Shown one piece after another: positions 1 through 8,827 of a DNA stretch of 64,000 nucleotides. The notes beneath the pieces are model-generated. The model saw nothing but the letters and a program-made list of their open reading frames with translations. It searched no databases and was not told the origin of the DNA. The stretch spans positions 2,108,001 through 2,172,000 of the forward strand of contig OZ220479.1 in NCBI GenBank assembly GCA_965115885.1, given 5' to 3'. A program made the translations under genes and the position numbers. Position 1 is the first letter of the stretch, and every line of letters starts with the position of its first letter. The DNA comes from BD2-11 sp965115885. GTDB taxonomy: Bacteria > Gemmatimonadota > Gemmatimonadetes > Longimicrobiales > Gaopeijiaceae.

Positions 1-1446
1 GAAGGACGCGACTTGGCTCTGGGTCAGATCCCGGTAGAAGGAGAGGACGTCGGGAAAGTCGGTGAAGGTGGCGGGGTCGTAGAAGGTCGTTCGGGTCCAG
101 GCGTTGAGGGACTCCGCGGTCCGGTTGGCGCCGCGCAGACGTTCGATCACCGCGGCGCGATCGGCTTCGAACTCGGCCTTGGCGAGCGAGCCCGACCGCA
201 GGTGCTCGATCTCCTCGTCGACGACCGCCTTGGCGAAGTCGTAGTCGTCCTCGTCGATGCGGCTGCTCACCTCCAGGTACGCCGCCGGCCCGCGCATCGT
301 CAGGCCGACGCCCGCGCCGTACACGGCCTTGCGCTCTCCGTAGCGCAGGCGCTGGTTGAGCCTGCGGTTCAGAAGGTCGCGGACGAACAGCGCCGTGAGC
401 AGCTCTTCGGCGGAGGCGTAGAAGAGCTTGTGGCGCGACCGGTACCGGGCCGTGGACTGAAACCTCCAACCGTACGTCGACCGTCCGCGCCCGGGGTCCT
501 CGACCGAAGTCGCCCAACGCTCGCCCCGCCGGGGCGGAAACGCCCCGAAGGTGCGCCGGGCGCGCGCCAGCGCCTCGTCGCGGTCGAGATCGCCCACGAT
601 GGTGACGGTCATGACCGCAGGCGAGTAGTACCGGTCGTAGAAGCCGCGCAGATCTTCCGGGGCGATCCCCTGCGTGCTCTCCCACGTGTCCGGAAAGGGA
701 TCGCGTAGCCGCTCGATGCCGAATTCGCGCTCCCAGAAGTCGGGAGGCGCGAGCCATTTCGGATTGAGGGCGGCCGCGAGACGGGCGAAGAGCTCGCGCG
801 GACGGGCGCGGATTTCGTTCTGGATCGGCTGGCGCCCCCGGTCCACCGCGGCCGAATCCATCCCGTGGGGCGAAAGGATGCCCGCCAGCCACTCGATGGC
901 GAACAGGCCGTGCTCGCGACCGATGGCGACGTAGTACCAAGTGCGGTCGCGGTAGGTGAACCCGTTGCGCCGCCCGCCGATCCCCTCCACCGCGTCCTTG
1001 ATCTCCTGCTCGGTGCGACCGTCGCGGTCGGAGAAGAGCATGTGCTCGGTGAAGTGGGCGAGCTGCTCCTTGCCCGGCGGATCGGCGTCGGAGCCCACCG
1101 GCACGCCCGCGCTCACCGACACGTTGGGCGCTCCGGGAAGTCGCTTGAACCAGACCTTGACGCCGTTGGGGAGAAAGTGGGTCTCGAATCCGGCGAAGGG
1201 GTTCGCGAGCTCGGGCTCCCGGCTCGCCGCCGCGTCGACCTCTTCCGCGGTCGGCGGTCCGGTTCCCGCGGTCTCCTGAGCCGATGCGGTCCCGGAAGAG
1301 AGCGGCGCGCACGCGCAGAGGCCGGCGAGAAAGCCGACGCGCCAAGGGAGCGGCGCATCGTGGAGGCCGCCTCCGGCGGCCCGGCCTCGGCGTCGCGCGT
1401 CCTCCGCGACGCGCCCGTTCCGAACGGATTCCGGTTCGTGCGCCAT
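1..1446 (-). CDS. M16 family zinc metallopeptidase (insulinase/processing-peptidase type), C-terminus outside window
   Basis: The minus-strand frame is open from an ATG at 1446 to the window edge, giving 482 codons with no stop, so the gene is partial. The inverted zinc-binding motif HxxEH of M16 peptidases reads HFTEH at residues about 131-135, followed by MLF. A hydrophobic stretch ending in Ala-Ser-Ala-Gln around residues 35-60 looks like a secretion signal after an unusually long N-terminus, so the true start may be further downstream. Family knowledge: such proteins degrade or process peptides in the periplasm, often as a pair of homologous subunits, and the partner gene could lie just outside the window. 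The gene starts 22 bases after the dienelactone hydrolase stop, on the same strand, so the two may be cotranscribed. The substrate is unknown. Confidence 0.88.
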   Translation of the reverse strand, partial: MAHEPESVRNGRVAEDARRRGRAAGGGLHDAPLPWRVGFLAGLCACAPLSSGTASAQETAGTGPPTAEEVDAAASREPELANPFAGFETHFLPNGVKVWFKRLPGAPNVSVSAGVPVGSDADPPGKEQLAHFTEHMLFSDRDGRTEQEIKDAVEGIGGRRNGFTYRDRTWYYVAIGREHGLFAIEWLAGILSPHGMDSAAVDRGRQPIQNEIRARPRELFARLAAALNPKWLAPPDFWEREFGIERLRDPFPDTWESTQGIAPEDLRGFYDRYYSPAVMTVTIVGDLDRDEALARARRTFGAFPPRRGERWATSVEDPGRGRSTYGWRFQSTARYRSRHKLFYASAEELLTALFVRDLLNRRLNQRLRYGERKAVYGAGVGLTMRGPAAYLEVSSRIDEDDYDFAKAVVDEEIEHLRSGSLAKAEFEADRAAVIERLRGANRTAESLNAWTRTTFYDPATFTDFPDVLSFYRDLTQSQVASF

Positions 1447-1468
1447 ACCGGCTCCCGGAGCCTCGCCG

Positions 1469-2341
1469 TCAGCTCGCGAGCGTGCGCTCGAGGTAGGCCT
1501 TGAGTCGCTCCCACGCATCCCGCGCCGGTGCGACGCGCAATTCGGGATCCTCGTCCACGCGCAACCAGAAGCCGTGGTCGACGGCGTCGTAGACGTGCAC
1601 GTCGTTCTCGATGCCCTGTGCGCGCAACGCGTTCACGAACCGGTTCACTTGGTCGGGCGGGATGCCGCCGTCCATCTCGGCGAAGGTTCCGTACACCTCG
1701 TGGTCGAGCGCCGCCAGCGCCTCCGGATCGGTGACCAGCCGCCCGTAGAAGATCGCGGTGGCGTCGTGACGTTCGCCGCCCAGCGCGTAGCTGAGCGCGA
1801 TGCCGCCGCCGAAGCACCAGCCCATGGTCCCGATCGCGCCGGTCACGTCGTCGCGCGCGCGCAGGAAGCCCACCGCCCCGTTCAGGTTGGCGACGACCGC
1901 GTCGGGATCGGCGTTGGCCTCCGCCGTCAGCGCCCGGTTCTCGTCGGGGTTGGATCCGGTGCGCCCTCCGAAGAGGTCCGCGGCGAGCGCCACGTACCCC
2001 TCCTCGGCCATCGCGTCCGCAACCTGCCGCACCCGATCCACCAGCCCGTTCCATTCGTGGATCAGCACCAGCGCCGGAAAGGGGCCGTCCCCTTCCGGCA
2101 CCGCCAGGTATCCGCGGGTGGCTTCGTCCCCGGGGAGGTAGTGCACGTCCTGTCCGCGCGGCGCGGGCGCGGTGCCCAGGATCGCGGCCGGGAGCCCGCC
2201 GTCCTCGGCGGCATCCGTTTCCAGGCGGCCCCCCGGGCCGCCGCCGGAGTTCTCTCCGCCGTCCGAAGAAGGCGCGCAGGCGAGAAGCGAGAAGAGGAAA
2301 CCGATGCCCAGGATGCGTGACGGATGGAGCGCGAGGTTCAT
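1469..2341 (-). CDS. Dienelactone hydrolase family lipoprotein
   Basis: This 290-residue protein begins with a hydrophobic leader ending in LLAC (about residues 17-20), a lipobox, so it is probably an outer-membrane or periplasmic lipoprotein. The body is a dienelactone-hydrolase alpha/beta hydrolase: LVLIHEWNG near the oxyanion site, the nucleophile elbow GWCFGGG with Cys in place of the usual Ser, and DHGFW with the catalytic His near the C-terminus. A Cys nucleophile is typical of the DLH family. The ATG at 2341 gives the lipoprotein signal directly. The gene precedes the M16 peptidase on the same strand. The physiological ester or lactone substrate cannot be told from sequence. Confidence 0.9.
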   Translation of the reverse strand: MNLALHPSRILGIGFLFSLLACAPSSDGGENSGGGPGGRLETDAAEDGGLPAAILGTAPAPRGQDVHYLPGDEATRGYLAVPEGDGPFPALVLIHEWNGLVDRVRQVADAMAEEGYVALAADLFGGRTGSNPDENRALTAEANADPDAVVANLNGAVGFLRARDDVTGAIGTMGWCFGGGIALSYALGGERHDATAIFYGRLVTDPEALAALDHEVYGTFAEMDGGIPPDQVNRFVNALRAQGIENDVHVYDAVDHGFWLRVDEDPELRVAPARDAWERLKAYLERTLAS

Positions 2342-2478
2342 TTTCTTTCTCTCCGTGGAGCGTGGAACCGTCATGGGACACGACGCTCGAACCGCCCGCC
2401 CCGTCGCCGCCCATGGACGCACCGGCGCCTCGCCGCAACGAAAACGAGGCGTCCGGAGACCAAGCCTCCCGGAGACGC

Positions 2479-3141
2479 TTATCGGGGTCCGGCGCGCTCG
2501 CTTCTGTACACCACGTGGAGCCGGGGCGTTCGTTCGTTCACGCGAATCCACATGCGCACTTCGTCGTGCGGGGGGTCCGGGTTTCCGAACCCCATGCGCC
2601 ACTCCTCCCGGTGGTGGTTGTAGACGAAGTACTCGCAGTCGGACTCGTAGACGGGCCGGTGCGCGTTTCTGCGCGAGGGCAACTCGCCCTGCCGGTCCAG
2701 GCCGGGATAGGTGCGCTGGACGTCGCGCGCCAGGAGCTCCCAGATGGTCTGGCAGCTCTCCAGGGGCATCACCATGACGTAGGCGCCTTCGACCAGCTCG
2801 CCGGTATCGGGATGGAAGTAGTAGCCTGCGAGAGCTTGGCGGCCCAGAAGCCGGACCTCGGTCGAATAGATGCGCAACCCGTCGCGTTCGCCCACCTGCT
2901 CGGTGTCGGCGATCTCGGGGACGTCCTCGACTCGGCTCCCCCAAGGGTGTCCGCGGAATCCGTCGACGACGGGTTCCTGGGCGGCGGCGACAGACCACGG
3001 GCCAGCCGCCGCGAGGACGACGCGAAGGAGCCTTGCCGGGGCGGAACGGAGGACGGGGCTCCGGCGGCCGCCGGGTTTCGGGCCTTGCGAGAGCTTCTCG
3101 GAAGTCGCGTGCGCGGGTTCGACGATTCGTTGCATGCGCAT
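2479..3141 (-). CDS. Hypothetical secreted protein
   Basis: The open frame gives about 220 residues. A basic N-terminus, a hydrophobic core (RLLRVVLAAAG) and an Ala-Ala-Ala-Gln cleavage-like site suggest a signal peptide, although it begins some 35 residues in, so the start (3141, or the Met at 3135) is uncertain. The mature part opens with VDGFRGHPWGSRVEDVPEI, a pattern of a glycine/tryptophan-containing repeat seen in uncharacterised secreted bacterial proteins. It contains two isolated Cys residues, a His-rich segment and no membrane helices. The frame stays open upstream of the chosen start, but that part is Arg/Pro-rich and does not look like protein. Function not recognised. Confidence 0.65.
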   Translation of the reverse strand: MRMQRIVEPAHATSEKLSQGPKPGGRRSPVLRSAPARLLRVVLAAAGPWSVAAAQEPVVDGFRGHPWGSRVEDVPEIADTEQVGERDGLRIYSTEVRLLGRQALAGYYFHPDTGELVEGAYVMVMPLESCQTIWELLARDVQRTYPGLDRQGELPSRRNAHRPVYESDCEYFVYNHHREEWRMGFGNPDPPHDEVRMWIRVNERTPRLHVVYRSERAGPR

Positions 3142-4152
3142 GGAAACGGATCGGGTCGGGGTCGCGTTCGGCGACATGGCCGACGAGGGCGACGGGGGCC
3201 GTCGTTTCGAGAGCGCACGCCGGTCGCCCAGCGCCTCGGCCATTGCGCTCGCCTTCGCCGGACCCGGCGCCGATCTCCTCGCGCTCGAAACAAGCGCGGT
3301 TCGCGCGGAAAACGGCCGCGTTCCGGCCTCCGCGCTCCTCGTCCACCCGTCGACGACGGCGAGGGCGGCGTGGACGCGCAACGCGTACGACGTCGGGGCC
3401 GCGCACGCCGGACGGGATCCCGCGTCGCCCACGCGCGCGCGTCGAGCCTCCCTTCCCCTCCGACCGGCGTCCCGTCCGGCCCCGGCTCGACGAGGCCGCT
3501 CGCCGTCGCGGGCGCGAAGATAGCGGGTTCGCCCCGGTGCGGCGCGCAGCCGCGAGGCCGACGCGCGTTCCCGCGGATCGCGGTCCCGCCGTCGTCCGTT
3601 CCCACGCCCGCGGCGGCGCCTCGAAGGGGTGGACGACGCCCCGGCGAACGCCGCTTCGACCGTGCTCATCCGCCGTCTCCTCCAAGAGGCGCGAACCCTC
3701 CCGAGAACGTCGCCCGGGATGCGCGGCCGAGCAAGCGGAAAATTTTTTCGTGCGACGGCGAACGAGCCTGAACGGGAAGGCGGTTCCCAACGGGAGTCGA
3801 ACCCCGATTCGAGGCCCTGCGATCATCGAGCGCGAATCGTGTCGCTCGGCACCGCACGGATCCGCACCCTCGACCCGCTTCCGCGCTCCAGGGCTCGACG
3901 ATGCTTCCCCGACCGACCCCAGCCTCGGATCCAGACTTCCTCCTCCCCTCCGAAGCCCCCTTCCGTTCGAGCTCGTCGTCGCATCGGAAAGGCTGGAGGG
4001 CGGGACGGGAGGCGCGCCCGGCGATCTTGCCCGCGCGAGCCCGCCCGTGCATGGTCGAACGGGTTTCGAACGCACGGATCGTTCCGGGTTTCGCCCCCCC
4101 TGGCGACGGGTGCCCCCGTTCGACAGGGATCGCCACGAGAGGAAGGTTCGCC
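3142..4152. other. Intergenic stretch without a supportable gene
   Basis: About 1 kb lies between two divergently oriented genes. All long open frames here are Arg/Pro-rich and look like artefacts of high GC. No tRNA, terminator or clear promoter was recognised. A short run around 3740-3750 (a run of A and T) is the only AT-rich patch and may hold a promoter for either neighbour. Confidence 0.5.
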
Positions 4153-5031
4153 GTGAAAAGGAGGTTCGCCGTGAGAGGATCGTCTCCGGCCGCATTCGCC
4201 TTCGTCGTCGGGATTTCCTTCGCGCAAGCCTCCGGAGCGGCCGCCGCCCAGGGGGTCGGAATGCGCGACATGATGGAATTCGAGCGTCCCATCGAGGCCC
4301 TCGACAACGTCTGGATCGAGGAGCTCACCATGCTCGAGGTGCGCGACGCGCTGCGCTCGGGCACCCGCACCGTTCTCGTCCTCACCGGGGGCATCGAGGA
4401 GAACGGGCCCTACCTGACCACGGGGAAGCACAACCACGTGTTGCGGGTGATGGGCGACGCGATCGCGCGGCGGCTCGGCAACACGCTGGTCGCGCCCATC
4501 GTCGCCATCGAGCCCGGAGACCCCGAGCGCGCCGACACGCCCGGCGGCATCCGCTTCTCGCAGGAAACCTACCGCGCGGTGCTCCGCGACATGGCGGTCA
4601 GCCTGAAGGCGCAGGGCTTCACGCGCATCTTCATGCTGGGCGACAGCGGCGGGAACCAGCGGGGCATGGCGGAGGTGGCCGAGGAGCTGACCGCGAGATG
4701 GGCGGGCGAGGGCGTCGTGATCGCCCACATCCCCGAGTACTACAACTACGGCGACGTGCTGGCCCATCAGCGGGACGTGCTCGGGATCGACGAGGATCCG
4801 CGGCTGGAAGGGCTCCACGACGACTACTACATCACGTCGATCATCATGAACGACGATCCGCGGCACGTGCGCCTCGAGCAACGCATCGCGGCGGACAAGG
4901 CGTCGATCAACGGCATCAGCATCCTGCCGGCGGAACGGACCATCGAGCACGGACGAAAGCTGATCGAATTCCGCACCGACGCGACCGTCGAGGCGATTCA
5001 CAGGACGCTGACGGCGGAACGGGGCGGATGA
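4153..5031 (+). CDS. Creatininase family protein, exported
   Basis: The 292-residue protein has a signal peptide (basic KRR, hydrophobic core, Ala-Ala-Ala-Gln) followed by a creatininase/creatinine amidohydrolase fold. The family metal-site region appears as GGIEENGPYLTTGKHN, and FMLGDSGGN resembles the second conserved block. Family members are metal-dependent amidohydrolases; substrates include creatinine and formamide intermediates, and export of such an enzyme is less usual. Two GTG starts compete: 4153, and 4171, which is preceded by AAGGAGG at ideal spacing. The two sites sit in an 18-base near-duplication. I list the upstream one because it gives a better basic N-region. The substrate is unassigned. 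Confidence 0.8.
   Translation: MKRRFAVRGSSPAAFAFVVGISFAQASGAAAAQGVGMRDMMEFERPIEALDNVWIEELTMLEVRDALRSGTRTVLVLTGGIEENGPYLTTGKHNHVLRVMGDAIARRLGNTLVAPIVAIEPGDPERADTPGGIRFSQETYRAVLRDMAVSLKAQGFTRIFMLGDSGGNQRGMAEVAEELTARWAGEGVVIAHIPEYYNYGDVLAHQRDVLGIDEDPRLEGLHDDYYITSIIMNDDPRHVRLEQRIAADKASINGISILPAERTIEHGRKLIEFRTDATVEAIHRTLTAERGG
4158..4164 (+). promoter_or_regulatory. Strong Shine-Dalgarno favouring the GTG at 4171
   Basis: AAGGAGG ends six bases before the GTG at 4171. The alternative GTG at 4153 has only GGAAGG before it. If the better ribosome site decides, the creatininase-family protein starts at 4171 and loses six residues of its signal peptide. Confidence 0.5.
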
Positions 5032-5294
5032 AGCTCCGCGTCCGGGCCGAACGCTCTCGCGCCCGTTGCGGAGCCGTTCCAGCCGGCTCGGTTCCCGTCC
5101 GCGAACGCCGTTCGGTCCGTGCGCGCGGCGAAGAACCGCCACCGTCGAGGACGGGCGACCGGCAGCGGCGAGTTCGCTCGGGTCCAAGCGGCCGGGCGGC
5201 CGCGGGCCCGGAGCGCGCCGCGCGGACGTCGCTTCGCACGTTCGTCCGGGGTCCGGTTCGGTTGGTCGCCGGACCCGTGCGTCGGGGATTCGGC

Positions 5295-6110
5295 TCAACG
5301 AGCCTCGGGCCGGGCGAGAGCGCAACTCTCCAGAGCCGCCGCCTCGGCCGCCGTCAGCTCCCGCCACGCGCCCCGGGCGAGGCCCGTCAGCGCGACCGGA
5401 CCGAAGCGCACGCGCTCCAGCCGCCGTACCGGATGGCCGACGGCCCGGCACAACCGGCGCACTTCCCGCTTCCGCCCCTCCGCGAGGACCAGCTCGAGGA
5501 GGCCGCCCCGCGGACCGCGCTCCAGAACGCGCGCACGCACGGCGCGGGCGAAGCCGTCCTCCAGCCTCGCCCCGGACACCAGACGGCGGAGCGCGCGGGA
5601 CGAAGGAGTCCCGGCGACCCACGCCCGGTACTCGCGCTCCACCTCGCCGCTGGGGTGCGCGAGCCTGTGCGCCAGCTCTCCGTCGTTGGTGAACAAGAGC
5701 AGTCCCTCGGTGGCCCGGTCCAATCGGCCCACGTGCATCAGGCTGCCGAGCGAGGCGGGCAACAGGTCGTAGACGGTGGCCCGGCCGCGGTCGTCGCGCC
5801 GGGTGGTGAGGAAACCGGTCGGCTTGTTCAGCATCGCCCAGCGGATCGGATCGGGTCGCACGCGGACGCCGTCGACCCGTACCTCGTCGCGGTCCGGTCG
5901 CACGCGCGTTCCGAGCACGGTGGCCGTGCGACCGTTCACCCGCACCCGGCCCGACACGATCAGCGCCTCGGCTCCGCGACGGGAGGCGAGGCCCGCGCGC
6001 GCGAGAAGCTTCTGCAGTCGCTCGCCCCGGTCCGGACGGGCTTCGGCGGGTGCGCCGGTCGCGTCCCGCGGTCGGCCGTTTCCGCGCCCCCGAGCTCCGC
6101 GCGCGGTCAC
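5295..6110 (-). CDS. rluB: 23S rRNA pseudouridine synthase, RsuA/RluB family
   Basis: The 271-residue protein has an N-terminal S4 RNA-binding domain (RLQKLLARAGLASRRGAEAL, about residues 31-50) and a pseudouridine synthase domain with the catalytic-aspartate motif GRLDRATEGLLLF near residues 127-139. The C-terminal EGRKREVRRL block is typical of the RsuA/RluB/RluE/RluF branch. It converts specific uridines to pseudouridine in rRNA; the RluB assignment (23S) is by genomic context with scpA/scpB, where this enzyme commonly lies. The start is a GTG whose last two bases overlap the stop of scpB (GTGA), so translation is probably coupled. It is last in the chain. Confidence 0.9.
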   Translation of the reverse strand: MTARGARGRGNGRPRDATGAPAEARPDRGERLQKLLARAGLASRRGAEALIVSGRVRVNGRTATVLGTRVRPDRDEVRVDGVRVRPDPIRWAMLNKPTGFLTTRRDDRGRATVYDLLPASLGSLMHVGRLDRATEGLLLFTNDGELAHRLAHPSGEVEREYRAWVAGTPSSRALRRLVSGARLEDGFARAVRARVLERGPRGGLLELVLAEGRKREVRRLCRAVGHPVRRLERVRFGPVALTGLARGAWRELTAAEAAALESCALARPEAR

Positions 6111-6679
6111 TCCGCCGCCCGCTCCTCCGCCTCCGGTCCGACGTCGAGCGGCCCCGATTCCCCGAGCACGACCGGAAGTTCCTCGGTGCGCGGCAGCTCG
6201 TCGAGCGAACGCAGGCCGAAATGTTCCAGGAAGCGGGCGGTGGTCCCGTAGAGGAGCGGTCTTCCGAGCCCCTCGCCGCGGCCGGCGACCTCGATCAACT
6301 CGCGGTCGACCAGCGTGCGGATCACGCCGGCGCAGTTCACGCCCCGGACGTACTCCATCGATATGCGTCCGACGGGCTGGCGGTAGGCGACGATGGCCAG
6401 CGTCTCCAGAGCCGGCCGGGAGAGGCGCGCCGAGCGCGGAACCGTGTCGAACCGCTCCAGGTAGGGGGCGAACTCCGGACGCGTCAGCAGTTGGTGCCCG
6501 CCGGCGATCTCCACCAACTGGAAAGCGCGGTCGGCCTCGTCGTACTCGCGCCTCAGCGCCGCGATGGCCCCGGCGACCACGTCTTCGTCCAGACGTTCGT
6601 CCGCGCGCGCGATCTCCTCGGCGGTCAGCGGGGCGTCGCTGGAGAAGAGGACCGCCTCGACGACTTGGGCCGGGTTCAC
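6107..6679 (-). CDS. scpB: Segregation and condensation protein B
   Basis: The product is 190 residues, starting at a GTG that overlaps the scpA stop (GTGA). The winged-helix signatures EAVLFSSDAPLTAEEIA at the start, LSRPALETLAIVAYRQPV in the middle and GRPLLYGTT near the end are characteristic of ScpB. ScpB dimers bind ScpA and help close the SMC ring during chromosome condensation and segregation in the cytoplasm. The acidic tail after about residue 165 is variable in the family. An open frame continues upstream inside scpA but is Arg/Pro-rich and is not part of the protein. Confidence 0.93.
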   Translation of the reverse strand: MNPAQVVEAVLFSSDAPLTAEEIARADERLDEDVVAGAIAALRREYDEADRAFQLVEIAGGHQLLTRPEFAPYLERFDTVPRSARLSRPALETLAIVAYRQPVGRISMEYVRGVNCAGVIRTLVDRELIEVAGRGEGLGRPLLYGTTARFLEHFGLRSLDELPRTEELPVVLGESGPLDVGPEAEERAAE

Positions 6680-7452
6680 GCGGCTTCCCCGCCCGCGCTC
6701 CCGGACCCCGCGTCCGAAGAGGCTCTGCGGTAGAGCCAGAGCTCGGCGAAGGGTCGAGTCTGGCGCAGACGGATCTGGCGGCGGCGAGCGAGCTCGAGTC
6801 CCGCCAGGAGCGTCATGACCCCGTGGATGCGCGCGCTCCACGAGCCGAGGAGGCGGGAGAACTCGATGCGTGCAACGGCGCGCAACCGCTCCCGGATCAG
6901 GGAGATCTTCTCCTCCAGCGACACCGAACGGGTCGCGACCCGAGGGGCGACGGGGAGCCGGGGAAGCTCGACTCCGAGCGCGGCGTTCCAGACCTCCTCC
7001 CACGTCGCGGCCAGCGGCGTGTCCCGCAGTTCGGGGCGGGGGCGGGGCGGCACGTAGCCCTTTGCCCAGCGGCGCATCCTGCGCGCCTCCATGACCTCCA
7101 GCCGAGACGAGATCTCGCGCACCTGCTCGTATTCGAGCAGACGCCGCACCAGCTCCGCGCGCGGATCCGCGTCCTCCTCCTCCCTGCGGTGCGGAAGCAG
7201 CATGCGCGCCTTGATGCCGATCAGGATCGCGGCCATCTCGACGAACTCCCCGGCGCCCTCCAGTTCCTCCGCCCCGATCCCGCCGACGACTTCGAGGAAC
7301 TGGTCGGTGACGGCGGCGATGGGGATGTCGAAGATGTCGATGTCCTGCTGCCGGACGAGGTGCAACAGCAGATCCAGCGGCCCTCGGAAGCGGTCGAGCG
7401 CGACCACGAACAGCTCCCGGCCCGGTCCGGCGTCAGCCTCGAACGCCGTCAC
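6676..7452 (-). CDS. scpA: Segregation and condensation protein A
   Basis: The 258-residue kleisin subunit has the ScpA signature FRGPLDLLLHLVRQQDIDIFDIPIA near residues 20-44 and the helical ILIGIKARMLLP block that follows. The C-terminal winged helix (LLAGLELARRRQIRLRQ) contacts the SMC head. It bridges the SMC dimer with ScpB. The start is the GTG at 7452, which overlaps the stop of the upstream M50 protease gene (GTGA). The stop in turn overlaps the scpB start, so the four-gene chain is likely translated as a coupled unit. Confidence 0.93.
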   Translation of the reverse strand: MTAFEADAGPGRELFVVALDRFRGPLDLLLHLVRQQDIDIFDIPIAAVTDQFLEVVGGIGAEELEGAGEFVEMAAILIGIKARMLLPHRREEEDADPRAELVRRLLEYEQVREISSRLEVMEARRMRRWAKGYVPPRPRPELRDTPLAATWEEVWNAALGVELPRLPVAPRVATRSVSLEEKISLIRERLRAVARIEFSRLLGSWSARIHGVMTLLAGLELARRRQIRLRQTRPFAELWLYRRASSDAGSGSAGGEAA

Positions 7453-8108
7453 AGCCACAGGTCGACGAAACCTCGGGCCGCGCCCAATAAAAAGAGGACC
7501 GGCGCGAGCACGATGGAGAAGAAGGAGCCGGGGAAGAGAAGGAACGCCGCCGCCAGGACGAGCATGCCGAAGCGTCCCAGGCGTCGATAGGCCGCACCCA
7601 GGCGCGGGGGAAGCAGGTGCTGGAAAACGTGAGATCCGTCGAGAGGCGGGATGGGCACCAGGTTGAAGAAGGCGAGCACCAAGTTGACGAGGATGCCCAG
7701 CTCGGCGACGTGCATCGCCACGTCCACGGGGCCGGAGATCGCGGCGCCGATCAGCTGGCCGGCCTTCGCCAGCAGGGCGGCGAGCAGGGTGAACCCGGCC
7801 GCGAGGATCAGGTTGGCCGCGATGCCGGCCAGCGACACGCGGATGTCGCCTCTCCGGTAGTCGCGATACTTGCGCGGGTTGACGGGCACCGGCTTCGCCC
7901 AGCCGAAGAGGAACCCGGCGTTCATGAAGTGGAGGCCGAGCGGAACCAGCACCGATCCGACGAGATCGATGTGCGGCAAGGGGTTGAGGGTGATGCGGCC
8001 GAGCCGGTAGGCCGTGTCGTCCCCCTCTTTCAGCGCGACCCAGGCATGCGCGACCTCGTGGACGACGACCGAGAAGAGAAGGACCGGAATCAGCAGGAAA
8101 ATGTCCAT
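7449..8108 (-). CDS. Site-2 protease family (M50) membrane metalloprotease
   Basis: The 219-residue protein has several hydrophobic segments, the zinc motif HEVAH at about residues 17-21 and the second M50 motif NLVPIPPLDGS near residues 165-175, whose Asp is the third zinc ligand. It lacks a PDZ domain and so belongs to the short YwhC-like group. Members cut membrane-embedded substrates; the substrate here is unknown. It is the first gene of the M50-scpA-scpB-rluB chain, a neighbourhood seen in many bacteria. An ATG at 8108 provides the start. Confidence 0.92.
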   Translation of the reverse strand: MDIFLLIPVLLFSVVVHEVAHAWVALKEGDDTAYRLGRITLNPLPHIDLVGSVLVPLGLHFMNAGFLFGWAKPVPVNPRKYRDYRRGDIRVSLAGIAANLILAAGFTLLAALLAKAGQLIGAAISGPVDVAMHVAELGILVNLVLAFFNLVPIPPLDGSHVFQHLLPPRLGAAYRRLGRFGMLVLAAAFLLFPGSFFSIVLAPVLFLLGAARGFVDLWL

Positions 8109-8232
8109 TGCATCCGGAAGCTACCCGCGGCCGCATCCGTCCGCTACCCGGGGGTCGTCGGGCCGCCGGAAGCGCGATTTCCGGGGCGCGCCGCGCGTCG
8201 ACGCCGGGGCGGAGCGCCGAGATCGATCCCGG

Positions 8233-8261
8233 TTGATTCCTCCCGTGGAATTGGATATGCT
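8233..8261 (+). promoter_or_regulatory. Sigma-70-type promoter for rpsT
   Basis: TTGATT at 8233-8238 and TATGCT at 8256-8261 are separated by exactly 17 bases. Each matches its consensus hexamer at four positions. Transcription would start near 8268, giving a leader of about 40 bases before the rpsT ATG at 8309. The AT-richer hexamers stand out against very GC-rich surroundings. Confidence 0.6.
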
Positions 8262-8308
8262 CCGCCGTTCGAGGAACGGTTGCGGATTGCACGATCCGGG
8301 GAACGGGT

Positions 8309-8563
8309 ATGCCGAACGTAAAGAGCGCGGTCAAGCGGATGAACAAGAGCCGGGAGCAAAACGCCCGCAACCGCGCGAAGCGCTCCCGGTTGCGCACCGC
8401 GCTCAAGAGGGTGCGCGAAGCCTCCGACGCCGAAACCGCCGAGGTCCGGTTCCGCGAGGCCCAGGTCCTGCTGGACCGCGCCGCCACTTCCCGCCTGTTG
8501 CACCCCAACGCCGTCGCCCGGACGAAGAGCGCGCTGGCGCGCCGGGTGAACTCGCTGGGATAA
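8309..8563 (+). CDS. rpsT: 30S ribosomal protein S20
   Basis: The 84-residue basic protein opens with MPNVKSAVKRM, the hallmark of S20, and continues with long amphipathic helices (NRAKRSRLRTALKRV). Length matches the family. It binds 16S rRNA early in 30S assembly. A good promoter lies about 50-75 bases upstream and a purine-rich GGGGAACGG precedes the ATG. S20 is autoregulated at translation in E. coli; nothing here shows whether that holds. Confidence 0.96.
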   Translation: MPNVKSAVKRMNKSREQNARNRAKRSRLRTALKRVREASDAETAEVRFREAQVLLDRAATSRLLHPNAVARTKSALARRVNSLG

Positions 8564-8827
8564 GGGAGCGCTCCGGAAGCGGAACGCGTCGAGCCGACCG
8601 GTTCGGCCCGCGGGACCGCCCGGATCCTCGTCCTCCCCCGGCGGCGCGCCGCTCTCCTTCGCGGGCGTAGCCGCATGCGGCCACGCCTTCCCCTCCTTTG
8701 CCGCCCGGGTCGGGCGTTCTTGCGGGACGTCCGCCCGACCCGGACTTTTTCCGGCGCACTTTCGCCGCGACGACCGAGGGGCCGCGCCCGCGCGCTCCCG
8801 CTTCGTCGGCCCGACCCGGAGCGCGCC

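Noticed and set aside
1113..2438. Long Arg/Pro/Gly-rich minus-strand frame over the dienelactone hydrolase
   Set aside because: It overlaps a gene with clear catalytic motifs and has the composition of an out-of-frame reading in GC-rich DNA.
3780..3860. tRNA-like T-arm on the minus strand (GGGGTTCGACTCCC)
   Set aside because: Only the T-loop fits. The T-stem has mismatches at two of five pairs and no matching acceptor or anticodon arm was found.
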